Positions 14,701 to 21,480 of a stretch of 44,752 nucleotides of DNA are shown piece after piece. The DNA comes from Paracoccus marcusii (GTDB taxonomy: Bacteria; Pseudomonadota; Alphaproteobacteria; Rhodobacterales; Rhodobacteraceae), in assembly GCF_006151785.1 (NCBI RefSeq), contig NZ_VDDD01000012.1, positions 1 through 44,752 of the forward strand. Reading direction: 5' to 3'. Both the position numbers and the translations under genes were made by a program. Within the stretch, counting starts at the first letter, position 1. Each line of letters opens with the position of its first letter. The notes beneath the pieces were generated by a model, which saw only the letters and a program-made list of their open reading frames with translations, was not told the DNA's origin and made no database searches.

Positions 14701-14958
14701 CGCGCCGACATCTTGGCCCACATTACGCACCGCGACCAGATGCGCTCCGACAAAGCAATCGGCGATACGCTTACGATCCTCGAACGGGAGACTATCAGCA
14801 AAAGTCACGAACCGGTCAGCCCCTGCCGGAAAATTCTCGCAGGCCGCGGATAGATCTTCCATCGTGTCCAGATGCCAAACATGGACAATCAACGCGAACG
14901 CACCGGAAGCGCTGTCGGTGGGTGTAGGCAAAGTCAGGTCTGGAGTATCTTCAGGCAC
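11776..14958 (-). CDS. Multidomain surface-polysaccharide glycosyltransferase (RgpF-like plus two GT2 domains)
   Basis: 1060 aa from a GTG at 14958 with AGGAG ten bases upstream. Domains in order: rhamnan-synthesis-F-like region (about 20-500, with IVHVWHLDTMEDLS, RNVGQDVGALMQL, VCKIHSKKG and later GEYDFGSYKRGEAWA, LILCNDSCFGPVG); first GT-A/GT2 domain (about 559-760, FSMIMPTRNRG, VDDGSDDDTAEI at 593-604, LDSDN at 648-652); second GT2 domain (about 787-1000, STAILSYNHQEF, ADDGSSDGTARI, EGDDYW at 875-880). Both GT2 domains keep the nucleotide-sugar Asp motifs and look active. RgpF/GT2 fusions build rhamnose-rich or O-antigen-like polysaccharides on undecaprenyl or lipid carriers. Located on the opposite strand to the phage structural genes with lower GC; a lysogenic-conversion role is inferred. 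Confidence 0.88.
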   Translation of the reverse strand: MPEDTPDLTLPTPTDSASGAFALIVHVWHLDTMEDLSAACENFPAGADRFVTFADSLPFEDRKRIADCFVGAHLVAVRNVGQDVGALMQLMDQVDLDHYDFVCKIHSKKGLKMPEAWRRTLLGGVLGSRRQVDMIIAGFRDDPQVMLAGARQLFLYGPAYLWRNAGGIDELAGSLLQGFDFRSQDWGFVAGTCFWIRTSILLRLKALQIDWQPGSYADDGTPAHVLERMFGMLVAIDGGIVLLTDQRDSASLPQPVPGFPASLSRERIPITDTLTDLEAARRRRQRSSKVTMRRRVAVFASYSADGVLPPQVQPYLEGLRPLVERIVVVCDNDLAPDQRACLLGLADHVITGRHGEYDFGSYKRGEAWARDAGWLDDADDLILCNDSCFGPVGSFAPMFTHMDGRHLDFWGATDSQEIHPHLQSYFVVLSWHVFQSPTFREFIGSITKQPNVHEVIKKYEIGLTKILAGAGYSWGAMVENRLEGVHPLDPTYRNIAEHPITAMQLGLPLIKAKALRHSESNAEGSDLTLEWLFQNAPKVHKTALADFTIARFQDTGRIGFSMIMPTRNRGWCISEAIGSALRQTHRNFELIIVDDGSDDDTAEIIDRDFGNQIEDGTIRYVRLAEATGVCGARNVGIAHARHDWITYLDSDNQLRPNFLTVIANAIVEHPAKDCFFGQIINRSTGLVVGNSFVRSDILRGNYIDLGVFAHRKSLIQRFGGFDPDLRRLVDWDLIIRLTAHQDPVFLPRVFLDYSDDEMGQSTDRISVRESFLRAKVAVHSKHSPRPTVSTAILSYNHQEFIVEAIESALEQRGDFTHEILLADDGSSDGTARIMARYAARYPTLIRNISTGGNLGVSANYQHCFKEAAGNYIAILEGDDYWTDPEKNARQADFLANQPDAGAVFSRIELFDMAKNSRRVLKRQDDLPSLLTGEHFTLNQHLNLIVNFSSMMFQRSMLLGLPSSIYHPRLSEIALAFYLDRIGKIGFIDKVMGVYRLNPSSVWTGADQVGQLEQAIATRAGALAVARPIHHAIIRQRMLEKQQQLQVLQAQNPQTLIRQVR

Positions 14959-15231
14959 CGGTCAGGGCTCCTCTAGGCGGCGGTCAAAAAAGGGCGACCG
15001 CGTGTCGTCCATTGTGCAGAGCGGTAAGAAAGCCCAATCTGGCCTTACTGAACGTCATGCATACTGCCCCATATCACCGCCGTACATGATACCACCAGTA
15101 GTTGCGAAAGGATCGAGGTTAACTATGCTTGCCCAGTGTCCTTCGTGAGCAAAAAAGTGAGAGGATGCGCAGCAATCAGCGCAATCACGTCGTAAGCGCA
15201 AGGTGGCTCCGATAAACGACATTGCCTTAAA

Positions 15232-15259
15232 TTTACAAAGGCATTCACGTTTGTGTACT
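15232..15259 (+). promoter_or_regulatory. Candidate late promoter
   Basis: TTTACA (15232-15237) and TGTACT (15254-15259) are 16 bp apart and match nine of twelve consensus bases. Transcription would start near 15266 and meet an intrinsic terminator within about 90 bases, before the late genes begin at 15466. Confidence 0.4.
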
Positions 15260-15280
15260 GGCATGCGCAAAGTAGATGTT

Positions 15281-15354
15281 GCCCGCGTAGCTCAGACTTG
15301 CTAAGACACACGGGCAGAAGTACGCGCCGAGGGTAAAGCCCTGCGGCGCTTTTT
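15281..15354 (+). ncRNA. Candidate structured late leader / small RNA ending in an intrinsic terminator
   Basis: Two hairpins in a row. The first pairs GCCCG (15281-15285) with CGGGC (15311-15315) and inside it TAGC (15288-15291) with GCTA (15300-15303). The second is a terminator: GCGCCG (15324-15329) with CGGCGC (15344-15349), an inner GGG/CCC, then TTTTT (15350-15354). The layout resembles the short leader of lambdoid late promoters, where an antiterminator is needed to read through. No antiterminator is identified. Confidence 0.45.
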
Positions 15355-15465
15355 CATTTTCCATACCTAAGCCAATCATCCCATCCGCCTTGATCCTCCC
15401 GGGCGGGGAGGGCGTGGTCCCGGCCCCTCGCCATGCGGCCCCCCTCCGAAACCAACGAGGCCAGC

Positions 15466-15630
15466 ATGACCGTCTGCAAGAAATGCCAGGGCAAGGGCGC
15501 GGTGAAGGCTGCGTCCTATCCGTCCCGACGCGACCTGCCGTGCTTCTGGTTCGCCGAGGGCGCGCAAACCTGTCCTAGCTGCGACGGTACGGGCGAGACG
15601 GAGGATGGAGGCCGGGATGGACGCACCTAA
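15466..15630 (+). CDS. Small DnaJ-type zinc-finger protein, 54 aa
   Basis: MTVCKKCQGKGAVKAASYPS begins the protein. Two CxxCxGxG units, CKKCQGKG and CPSCDGTG, separated by about 27 residues, match half of a DnaJ cysteine-rich zinc domain and would bind one zinc. The start at 15466 is taken in preference to an upstream ATG at 15433 because the zinc motif begins immediately. Such mini-proteins are common next to phage terminases; a role in folding or in holding a partner is possible but unproven. Overlaps the metallopeptidase gene by 14 bases. Confidence 0.7.
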   Translation: MTVCKKCQGKGAVKAASYPSRRDLPCFWFAEGAQTCPSCDGTGETEDGGRDGRT

Positions 15631-16243
15631 GCGGCCCATGCCTCCCGTGGAGCAGGTCGAAGGTTTCGAGGCATGGTTCGGCCCTGCGCCCGACCTGGCC
15701 GAGTGGGCCTCGGCTTCGTTCATCGACGACGCCGCGCCGCTGCGGAACTCGGATCACGAGCATCTGCGCTCGGCCTCGATCGGCTTCCTTTGGACCAACG
15801 TGTCCAACGCCAAGAAGGGCCAAATGGTGATCGGCACTGCCGAGCCGGGCGCACCGCATGGCGCAATGGGAAAATGGGGCCGCGCCAAGGCCAGATTGCA
15901 GGTGACGGACTGGTTCGGGATGGTCCCGGACTTCATCATCACCATCGACGCCACCTGGTGGGTGCAGGCATCCGACGCCGAGGCCTGCGCGCTGATCGAG
16001 CACGAGCTCTACCATTGTGCCCAGGACCGCGACGAGTACGGCGCGCCGAAGTTCAACCGGCAGACCGGGCGGCCTGTCTTCGCAATGCGCGGACACGACG
16101 TCGAGGAGTTCATCGGCGTGGTGCGTCGGTATGGCGCGGACGCCGCGGGGATTCGGGAACTGATCGAAGCCGCAGAGGCCGGGCCGGAAATTGCGGCGGC
16201 CGGCATCGCACAGTGCTGCGGGACATGCCTGCGGACTAATTAG
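15617..16243 (+). CDS. Putative phage zinc metallopeptidase (HEXXH)
   Basis: 208 aa. GGAGG is placed five bases before the ATG at 15617, which makes it preferable to the ATG at 15605. The central feature is HELYH at 129-133 in LIEHELYHCAQDRDEYG, an HExxH zinc-binding active site, with a downstream GHDVEEF that can supply the third ligand. The flanking beta region (DFIITIDATWWV) and length fit the predicted phage metallopeptidase family. Substrate is unknown; a cytoplasmic protein (no signal peptide). It precedes the terminase genes, so either head maturation or host-protein cleavage is conceivable. Confidence 0.8.
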   Translation: MDAPKRPMPPVEQVEGFEAWFGPAPDLAEWASASFIDDAAPLRNSDHEHLRSASIGFLWTNVSNAKKGQMVIGTAEPGAPHGAMGKWGRAKARLQVTDWFGMVPDFIITIDATWWVQASDAEACALIEHELYHCAQDRDEYGAPKFNRQTGRPVFAMRGHDVEEFIGVVRRYGADAAGIRELIEAAEAGPEIAAAGIAQCCGTCLRTN

Positions 16244-16559
16244 GCGTTATCTCCACAGTGTAGTGCCCTAACTTCGGAGATGAGCCAGAAATTAATAGCG
16301 TTTTTCCCCGTAATTTGAAATTTTGAAAATTAATCAGAAACTCAGTGTGGATACGCTCGGAAGTTATACCGCTGGTTTCTGAAAGGACGACCGGGGTATC
16401 GCCGGTCCTTCGGCTTATTCGAACGTCCGTTGTCTCGTGAGCGACTTCAGAGCTGCTCTTAAAGTCGACTAAAGCGCGGAATATCCAGCGGCCGTCTGGC
16501 GCCTGCTCAATCCCATTACTGGCTATAAAATCAGTTAATGCCTGCCAATTACTTAACAT
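16236..16559 (-). CDS. Antisense-oriented small gene of unknown function, 107 aa
   Basis: Starts MLSNWQALTDFIASNGIEQA with GGAG ten bases upstream and ends KLGHYTVEITPN. It is a beta-rich protein (RWIFRALVDFKSSSEVAHET, FLINFQNFKLRGKTLLISGS) with no cysteine, signal or membrane segment. Its composition is lower in GC than both neighbours and it is transcribed against the late operon, its stop overlapping the end of the metallopeptidase gene by 8 bases. Likely a moron transcribed in the lysogen. No family recognised. Confidence 0.6.
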   Translation of the reverse strand: MLSNWQALTDFIASNGIEQAPDGRWIFRALVDFKSSSEVAHETTDVRISRRTGDTPVVLSETSGITSERIHTEFLINFQNFKLRGKTLLISGSSPKLGHYTVEITPN

Positions 16560-16591
16560 TTGCTGAATTCTCCAACTTAGGCTTTTGCATC

Positions 16592-17101
16592 ATGGCACAA
16601 GGAAAGCTGACTGAGGAGGTCAAAACCTTCATTGTACAAGCTGTGGCGTGTTTCGACAGTCCTTCCACCGTGGTCGCATCTGTCAAACAAGAGTTCGGCG
16701 AGACGATCACACGCCAGACCGTAGAAAGCTATGATCCAACGAAGCGGGCGGGACGGCGGTTGGCAGAGAAACGGCGGCAGATCTTCGAAGAGACGCGGGC
16801 GGCATTTTTAGAAGACACTGCCAAGATTGGCATCAGCCACCGCGCCGTGCGCCTCCGGGGGCTGCAGCGCATGGCCGAGAAGGCCGAAACGCAGGGTAAC
16901 ATGGTCCTGGCGTCTTCGCTGCTGGAGCAGGCCGCCAAAGAGATGGGCGGGGCATTCACCAATCGGCGCGAGGTGACCGGCAAGGACGGCAAGGACCTTG
17001 CCCCGCCTGTCACCATCGATGCGGGGAAGCTGAGTACGGGGGCCTTGCGGGAGTTGCTGGGGGCGTTTGATGACGACACGCCTTCACCTGACACCGGCTG
17101 A
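16592..17101 (+). CDS. terS: DUF2280-family putative terminase small subunit
   Basis: MAQGKLTEEVKTFIVQAVAC begins the product of 169 aa. The first 60 residues (CFDSPSTVVASVKQEFGETI, TRQTVESYDPTKRAGR) form the helix-turn-helix of DUF2280 proteins, encoded directly before large terminases in many phages, and the C-terminal half is helical (RAVRLRGLQRMAEKAETQGN). An ATG at 16538 in frame is discounted since the conserved MAxGKL start comes later. It overlaps the terL start by 32 bases. Expected role: recognise the packaging site and hand it to TerL. The symbol reflects position and family trend. Confidence 0.75.
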   Translation: MAQGKLTEEVKTFIVQAVACFDSPSTVVASVKQEFGETITRQTVESYDPTKRAGRRLAEKRRQIFEETRAAFLEDTAKIGISHRAVRLRGLQRMAEKAETQGNMVLASSLLEQAAKEMGGAFTNRREVTGKDGKDLAPPVTIDAGKLSTGALRELLGAFDDDTPSPDTG

Positions 17102-18533
17102 CCGGATCGCGATCGAGCGCGAACTGTGCCGCCGGTCACTGGCGGACTTCGCCAAACGCGCCTGGCACGTTCTGGAGCCTGCCACCCCGCTCAAATGGGG
17201 TTGGGCACTGGACACCATCTGCGCGCATCTGGAGGCCGTCACCCGCGGCGAGATCACCCGGCTGCTGATGAACGTGCCGCCGGGCACCATGAAGTCGCTG
17301 CTGACCGGGGTGATCTGGCCCGCGTGGGAATGGGGGCCTGCAGGGCTGCCGCAGCATCGCTTCCTCGGCACCAGTCACCTGCAGAACCTCGCGGTGCGCG
17401 ACAACCTCAAGTGCCGCCGCCTGATCGAGAGCCAGTGGTTCCAGAACCGCTGGTCCGTCGCCATGACGGCGGACGAGAACCGCAAAACCAAGTTCGAGAA
17501 CACCGCAACCGGCTTCCGCGAGGCGATGGCCTTCACCAGCATGACGGGCGCGCGCGGCGACCGGGTGATCCTGGACGATCCGCTGAGCGCACATGCCGCG
17601 AACAGCGAGGCCGAGCTTCTGGACGCCGAACTGGCGTTCCTCGAAACCCTGCCGACCCGGATCAACAACGACCGATCCGCCATCGTGGTCATCATGCAGC
17701 GCCTGCACGAGCGCGACACCTCGGGGCTGATCCTGTCGAAGGGCCTACCTTATACGCACCTCTGCCTGCCGATGCGCTTCGAGGCCGAACGGCGGTGTCG
17801 GACCTCGATCGGGTTCACCGATCCGCGCACGACCGAGGGCGAGCTGCTGTTCCCGGACCGGTTTCCGGAGCCGCAGGTCGCGGAACTGGAACGGACCTTA
17901 GGCAGCTATGCCACGGCTGGACAGCTGCAGCAGCGGCCCGTCCCGCGGGGCGGGGGTCTGTTCAAGAGGAGCTGGTTCACGCCCGTCAAGGCACTGCCAG
18001 TGGGCTGCCGGTTCGTACGGGGATGGGACCTGGCGGCAACCGAGGACAAGGAAGCGGCGGCCACCGCTGGCGTGCTGATCGCACGGGCGCCGGACGGACG
18101 GTTCATCATCGTGGATTCGACACGAGAACAGCTGGGGCCCATGGGCGTAGAGCGGCTGATGAAGGCGACGGCCGAGCAGGATCGGGCCGCGTATGGGGCC
18201 GTCCGCGGCTCCTACCCGCAGGACCCCGGACAGGCGGGCAAGGCGCAGGCGCAGCACATCATGCGCCACGTCCTGACCGGCTTCGACTATCACTTCAGCC
18301 CCGAGAGCGGGGACAAGGAGACGCGCGCCCTGCCTCTCGCCGCACAGGCCGAGGCAGGCAACGTGTTCCTGCTGGAGGGGCCCTGGAATGATGCCTTCCT
18401 CGATGAGGTCGCGGTGTTCCCGATGGGCAAGTGGAAAGACCAGGTCGACGCGGCCAGCCGCGCCTTCACCGAACTGACGACGGCACCGAAGCCGACCGAG
18501 ACCAGAACGACGACGATGGTAGGGATGTACTGA
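17070..18533 (+). CDS. terL: Terminase large subunit
   Basis: 487 aa, normal for the family. ATPase domain: a Walker A-like NVPPGTMKS at 68-76 (atypical; most relatives have NVPPRHGKS) in LLMNVPPGTMKSLLTGVI, Walker B RVILDDP at 165-171. C-terminal RNase H-like nuclease: GWDLAATED with catalytic Asp at about 320, and a late acidic cluster FLDEVAVFPMGKWKDQVDA. The protein translocates DNA into the prohead and cuts concatemers. The start (ATG at 17070; TTG one codon earlier) lies within the small-subunit gene, a translationally coupled arrangement. Portal follows after three bases. Confidence 0.92.
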   Translation: MTTRLHLTPADRIAIERELCRRSLADFAKRAWHVLEPATPLKWGWALDTICAHLEAVTRGEITRLLMNVPPGTMKSLLTGVIWPAWEWGPAGLPQHRFLGTSHLQNLAVRDNLKCRRLIESQWFQNRWSVAMTADENRKTKFENTATGFREAMAFTSMTGARGDRVILDDPLSAHAANSEAELLDAELAFLETLPTRINNDRSAIVVIMQRLHERDTSGLILSKGLPYTHLCLPMRFEAERRCRTSIGFTDPRTTEGELLFPDRFPEPQVAELERTLGSYATAGQLQQRPVPRGGGLFKRSWFTPVKALPVGCRFVRGWDLAATEDKEAAATAGVLIARAPDGRFIIVDSTREQLGPMGVERLMKATAEQDRAAYGAVRGSYPQDPGQAGKAQAQHIMRHVLTGFDYHFSPESGDKETRALPLAAQAEAGNVFLLEGPWNDAFLDEVAVFPMGKWKDQVDAASRAFTELTTAPKPTETRTTTMVGMY

Positions 18534-18536
18534 GCG

Positions 18537-19874
18537 ATGACAGGCACCGTCAGCACCAAGCACCCGGACTATCTCGACCGGGTCGATGAATGGGCCCTCA
18601 TGCGCGACTGCGCGCGCGGGGAGACTGCGGTGAAGGCCGCGGGCGAGCGGTACCTGCCGATGCCCTCCGGCTTCCGCGTCCAGGAAGACGGTGGCGCCAA
18701 GATGTTCGAGGCCTACCAGACGCGGGCCCAGTTCTCGGAGATCCTGGCCCCGACGATCCGCGGCATGATCGGCGTCATCCACCGCACCGAGGCGCAGATC
18801 GACATGCCACCTGCCATGCAGGGGCTGTGGGAGCGCGCCACTGCCGATGGCCTGCCGTTGGAGGCCCTGCACCGCCGGATCACGGGCGAGCTGCTGCTGA
18901 CCGGGCGGTACGGGCTGCTGGCCGATGCCGCGTCGGAAGGCTCGGACCTGCCCTGGTTGGCGGGCTATACCACCGAGGCACTGATCAATTGGTCGCCGTC
19001 CCGCGACTTCTTCGTGCTGGACGAGAGTGGCCTGTCCCGAGATGGCTTCTCGTGGAAACAGCACAAGGCATACCGGGTGCTGCGGATCGATGAAGGCCGC
19101 TACTCGGTGGAGAAGTACGACGGTGAGGAGCAGAATGGCGGGCCTGTGCAGCCGACCGCGCGCGGCGGGGCGGCCCTGACGGCCATTCCGCTGGTGGTCA
19201 TGGGCCCGCAGGATCTGTCCGTATCCCCTCAGGAGCCGCCTCTGATCGGTGTCGCCCGCGCCGCGCTGGCCATGTACCGGCTGGACGCGGACTATCGGCA
19301 CCAGCTGTACATGACAGGCCAGGAGACGCTGGTCATCATCAACGGCGACGCGCCTGCGGCCGTCGGTGCCGGGGTCGTCATCAGCCTCACGGCGAGCCGA
19401 GAAGATCACGCACCCGATGCCAAGTATGTCGGGCCATCCGGCACGGGCATCGAAGCGCATCGCACTGCGATCCTTGACGAGCGCGAGAACGCCGCCTCGG
19501 CTGGCGCGCGCCTCTTCGACAGCGAGAAGCGGTCAGCGGAGAGCGGCGACGCGCTGCGCATCCGCTACGCGGCGCAGACCGCCACGCTGACCTCTGTCGC
19601 CCTGACCAGCGCCCAGGGGCTGGAGAAGGGTCTGCGGCACATCGCGGTGATGATCGGCGCGGACCCCAACCGGGTCGTGGTCAAGCCGAACCTGTCCTTC
19701 GTGGACGCGGGCATGACGCCCGAGCAGGCCGAGGCACTCGTCCGGATCTGGCAGGCTGGCGCGATCAGCTACCAGACCCTTTATGAGAATTTACAGCGCG
19801 GAGAGTTGGCCAGCGCGGAGCGGAGTTTCGAAGATGAGATGACGCGCATGGATCCTCCTGACCTGTCAGCGTGA
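18537..19874 (+). CDS. Portal protein (DUF4055 type)
   Basis: 445 aa starting MTGTVSTKHPDYLDRVDEWA. The N-terminal clip/wing region carries the family pattern RYLPMPSGFRVQEDGGAKMF and AYQTRAQFSEILAPTIRGMI; the later GEQL-like segment GYTTEALINWSPSR and the stem helices EKGLRHIAVMIGAD are also typical. Portal dodecamers form the DNA gate of the head. It follows terL by 3 bases and should be cotranslated. Ends ERSFEDEMTRMDPPDLSA; the usual head genes are interrupted right after it by a minus-strand secreted-protein gene. Confidence 0.88.
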   Translation: MTGTVSTKHPDYLDRVDEWALMRDCARGETAVKAAGERYLPMPSGFRVQEDGGAKMFEAYQTRAQFSEILAPTIRGMIGVIHRTEAQIDMPPAMQGLWERATADGLPLEALHRRITGELLLTGRYGLLADAASEGSDLPWLAGYTTEALINWSPSRDFFVLDESGLSRDGFSWKQHKAYRVLRIDEGRYSVEKYDGEEQNGGPVQPTARGGAALTAIPLVVMGPQDLSVSPQEPPLIGVARAALAMYRLDADYRHQLYMTGQETLVIINGDAPAAVGAGVVISLTASREDHAPDAKYVGPSGTGIEAHRTAILDERENAASAGARLFDSEKRSAESGDALRIRYAAQTATLTSVALTSAQGLEKGLRHIAVMIGADPNRVVVKPNLSFVDAGMTPEQAEALVRIWQAGAISYQTLYENLQRGELASAERSFEDEMTRMDPPDLSA

Positions 19875-19913
19875 TGGTTTTGGGCTTCGCCTCCAACAGG
19901 CATCGAACGTCGT

Positions 19914-20477
19914 TTACGCTGGAGGAACATGCTGTCTGATTTTGTCCTCGACAGACGGTTCGTCGACACCACACCGGAATCCCGCGGCTTGGTCTGACAC
20001 CACCCTGGCACGCTCATTCGCGCTTCCGCCTTCATTTGCGGACACGTAGCCGACGATGCAACCCACGCTGTCTGGTTGAGCAACTTTCGACACGACGAGG
20101 ATCTGGGTGGTCCATTCGCCGTCGCCATCGGAGAGCGAGAACCGTTGGATAGCTGCAACTGGCACAACTTCGCCGTTCAACGTACCCATCCGCCATTCGA
20201 CAGTCGGGTGCGCATAGTTGAATGCGCCGAAGGTGGGCATGCTTGAGTGCTCGGAAGATCCGTATGTGACCGACTGACGACCATCGCTGTCGCGGATCAT
20301 GTAAGTATAGCCTGCAACGCCGGGGCAGCGAATATCGACCCAGAAACCCTCATTATCTGGAGAGCTCGCTACTATCTCGCAGTCACGGTCGACATGGTTC
20401 CGGGTGTATTCGCTGGTGAGTTCCGCCGCAGCCGCAGGCATGGCTGCGAAGGCAGCAGCAACGATCAAAAGTCTCAT
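19914..20477 (-). CDS. Secreted protein moron between portal and scaffold genes
   Basis: 187 aa with a clear signal peptide: MRLLIVAAAFAAMPAAAAEL, cleavage likely after AAA. The ATG at 20477 has GGAG seven bases upstream; the extension to 20507 has none. The mature protein has four cysteines (RDCEIVA, DIRCPG, VGCIVGY, FRCGVDE), consistent with two disulfides in the periplasm, and the repeated sense of beta strands (GYTYMIRDSDGRQSVTYGSS). Similar small secreted proteins with this C/GY pattern occur on chromosomes of Rhodobacteraceae and Rhizobiales without known function. Reverse orientation within the late operon, with a terminator on the plus strand next to it, fits a lysogen-expressed moron. 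Confidence 0.75.
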   Translation of the reverse strand: MRLLIVAAAFAAMPAAAAELTSEYTRNHVDRDCEIVASSPDNEGFWVDIRCPGVAGYTYMIRDSDGRQSVTYGSSEHSSMPTFGAFNYAHPTVEWRMGTLNGEVVPVAAIQRFSLSDGDGEWTTQILVVSKVAQPDSVGCIVGYVSANEGGSANERARVVSDQAAGFRCGVDEPSVEDKIRQHVPPA

Positions 20478-20543
20478 GGGGTCACTCCATTTGCGAGCAG
20501 CCTGCATCGCAGATGCAACTTAGACAACACTTGTATTTAGCTC

Positions 20544-20588
20544 GCCCGGTTTACCGCGGCGGGCTTTTTCATGCCGGCAGTGACCGGC
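20544..20588 (+). terminator. Terminator plus second hairpin upstream of the scaffold gene
   Basis: GCCCG (20544-20548) pairs with CGGGC (20560-20564), followed by TTTTT (20565-20569) and CATG, then GCCGG (20573-20577) with CCGGC (20584-20588). The same two-hairpin layout recurs at 42131-42171. On the plus strand it would attenuate read-through from the portal into the head operon. Confidence 0.65.
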
Positions 20589-20608
20589 ACAACCAATGGA
20601 GACGGCCA

Positions 20609-21388
20609 GTGGCCCTGAAAGCAATCATCGACAGCCTCGACAGTGTCGAGGAGCAGTACCGTGACCTCTACGAGGAGAAGGACGGAAAGTACGTCCTCGC
20701 CGTTGAGGGAATCGAAGCCCACCCCGGAGCCGCCGCTCTGAAGTCGGCGCTGGACCGGGTGCGCGGCGAAAAGCGCACGCTCAGCGAAAAGCTGACGGCG
20801 GTGGAGGGGCGGCTCGACGGCCTCCCCGACGACTTTGATGTCGACGAGTACGAGCGCTTGAAGGGCACGGCCGAGGGCAAGGAGCCGCCGAAGATCGACG
20901 AGCGGCTGGACCGGCAGAAGGCCGAGTTGGAGAAGAAGCACAAGGCCGAGCTGGAGAAGCGCGACGCCCGGATCAGCAAGCTGGACAGCACCCTTCGCAA
21001 GTCCCTCGTCGATGACGGCCTGACCAAGGCCCTGATCGATTCCGGCGTGTCGAAGGAGTTCCTGTCGGCGGCCAAGGCGCTGCTGAAGGAGCGCGGTGCA
21101 GTCAAGCTGATCGAGGAGGATGATGAATTCCAGGTCCTCGCAGACGACGGCATCGATGATCGCATGCCGCTGACCAAATTCGTTGCCAACTGGGTTGGCG
21201 ACGAGGGCAAGCACTTCGTCGCCAAGGCCACCGGCGGCGATGCCAAGGGCGGAGAGGCGAAGCGGTTCACCGAGAACCCCTTCGACCCCAAGAACCCGAA
21301 CCGAACGAGACAGCAGGAGCTGATCGTCCAGAACGACACCAGGGCCCGCCAAATGGCCGAGGCCGTGGGCGTGACGCCCTACTGGTAA
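20609..21388 (+). CDS. Putative scaffolding protein
   Basis: A GTG at 20609 (GGAG about nine bases upstream) gives (M)ALKAIIDSLDSVEEQYRDLY, 259 aa. The middle is a long charged coiled coil (RLDRQKAELEKKHKAELEKR, ISKLDSTLRKSLVDDGLTKA), the C-terminus is basic and ends PNRTRQQELIVQ...VTPYW. Acid/basic helical proteins immediately before the capsid gene are scaffolding proteins, which guide capsid assembly and leave or are degraded. An ATG at 20513 in frame lies upstream of the terminator and is not used. Confidence 0.75.
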   Translation: MALKAIIDSLDSVEEQYRDLYEEKDGKYVLAVEGIEAHPGAAALKSALDRVRGEKRTLSEKLTAVEGRLDGLPDDFDVDEYERLKGTAEGKEPPKIDERLDRQKAELEKKHKAELEKRDARISKLDSTLRKSLVDDGLTKALIDSGVSKEFLSAAKALLKERGAVKLIEEDDEFQVLADDGIDDRMPLTKFVANWVGDEGKHFVAKATGGDAKGGEAKRFTENPFDPKNPNRTRQQELIVQNDTRARQMAEAVGVTPYW

Positions 21389-21480
21389 AACCCCGCGCCA
21401 GTGGCGCTGATCTCGAGGCCTGCGCCCAGTGGGGCAGCCTACCCGACCCCACTCTTTGCAACCCGAAATAGGAGCCTCAC

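Larger units (their letters stand above)
14959..15465. other. Intergenic region between cargo operon and late genes
   Basis: About 500 bases without a convincing gene. It holds a GCGGTC/GACCGC hairpin (14980-15001) just ahead of the glycosyltransferase start, presumably the minus-strand promoter for that operon (no hexamers stand out), and the candidate late promoter and leader described separately. A 55-codon minus frame ending at 15055 (MSFIGATLRLRRDC...) has no adequate ribosome site and is not called. Confidence 0.6.

Noticed and set aside
15055-15222. 55-codon minus frame ending MYGGDMGQYA
   Set aside because: Ribosome site is too close to the start (AAGG two bases before ATG), no family recognised, and it overlaps the candidate late promoter region.
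15281-15305. tRNA-like start (GCCCGCGTAGCTCAG) in the late leader
   Set aside because: It has the look of a tRNA acceptor and D-arm, but no anticodon arm, T-arm or matching acceptor 3' strand follows; the downstream sequence instead forms a terminator hairpin.
17898-19460. 520-aa minus-strand frame opposite terL and portal
   Set aside because: It is a codon-position shadow of two recognised genes, rich in Arg/His/Gly, without start context.
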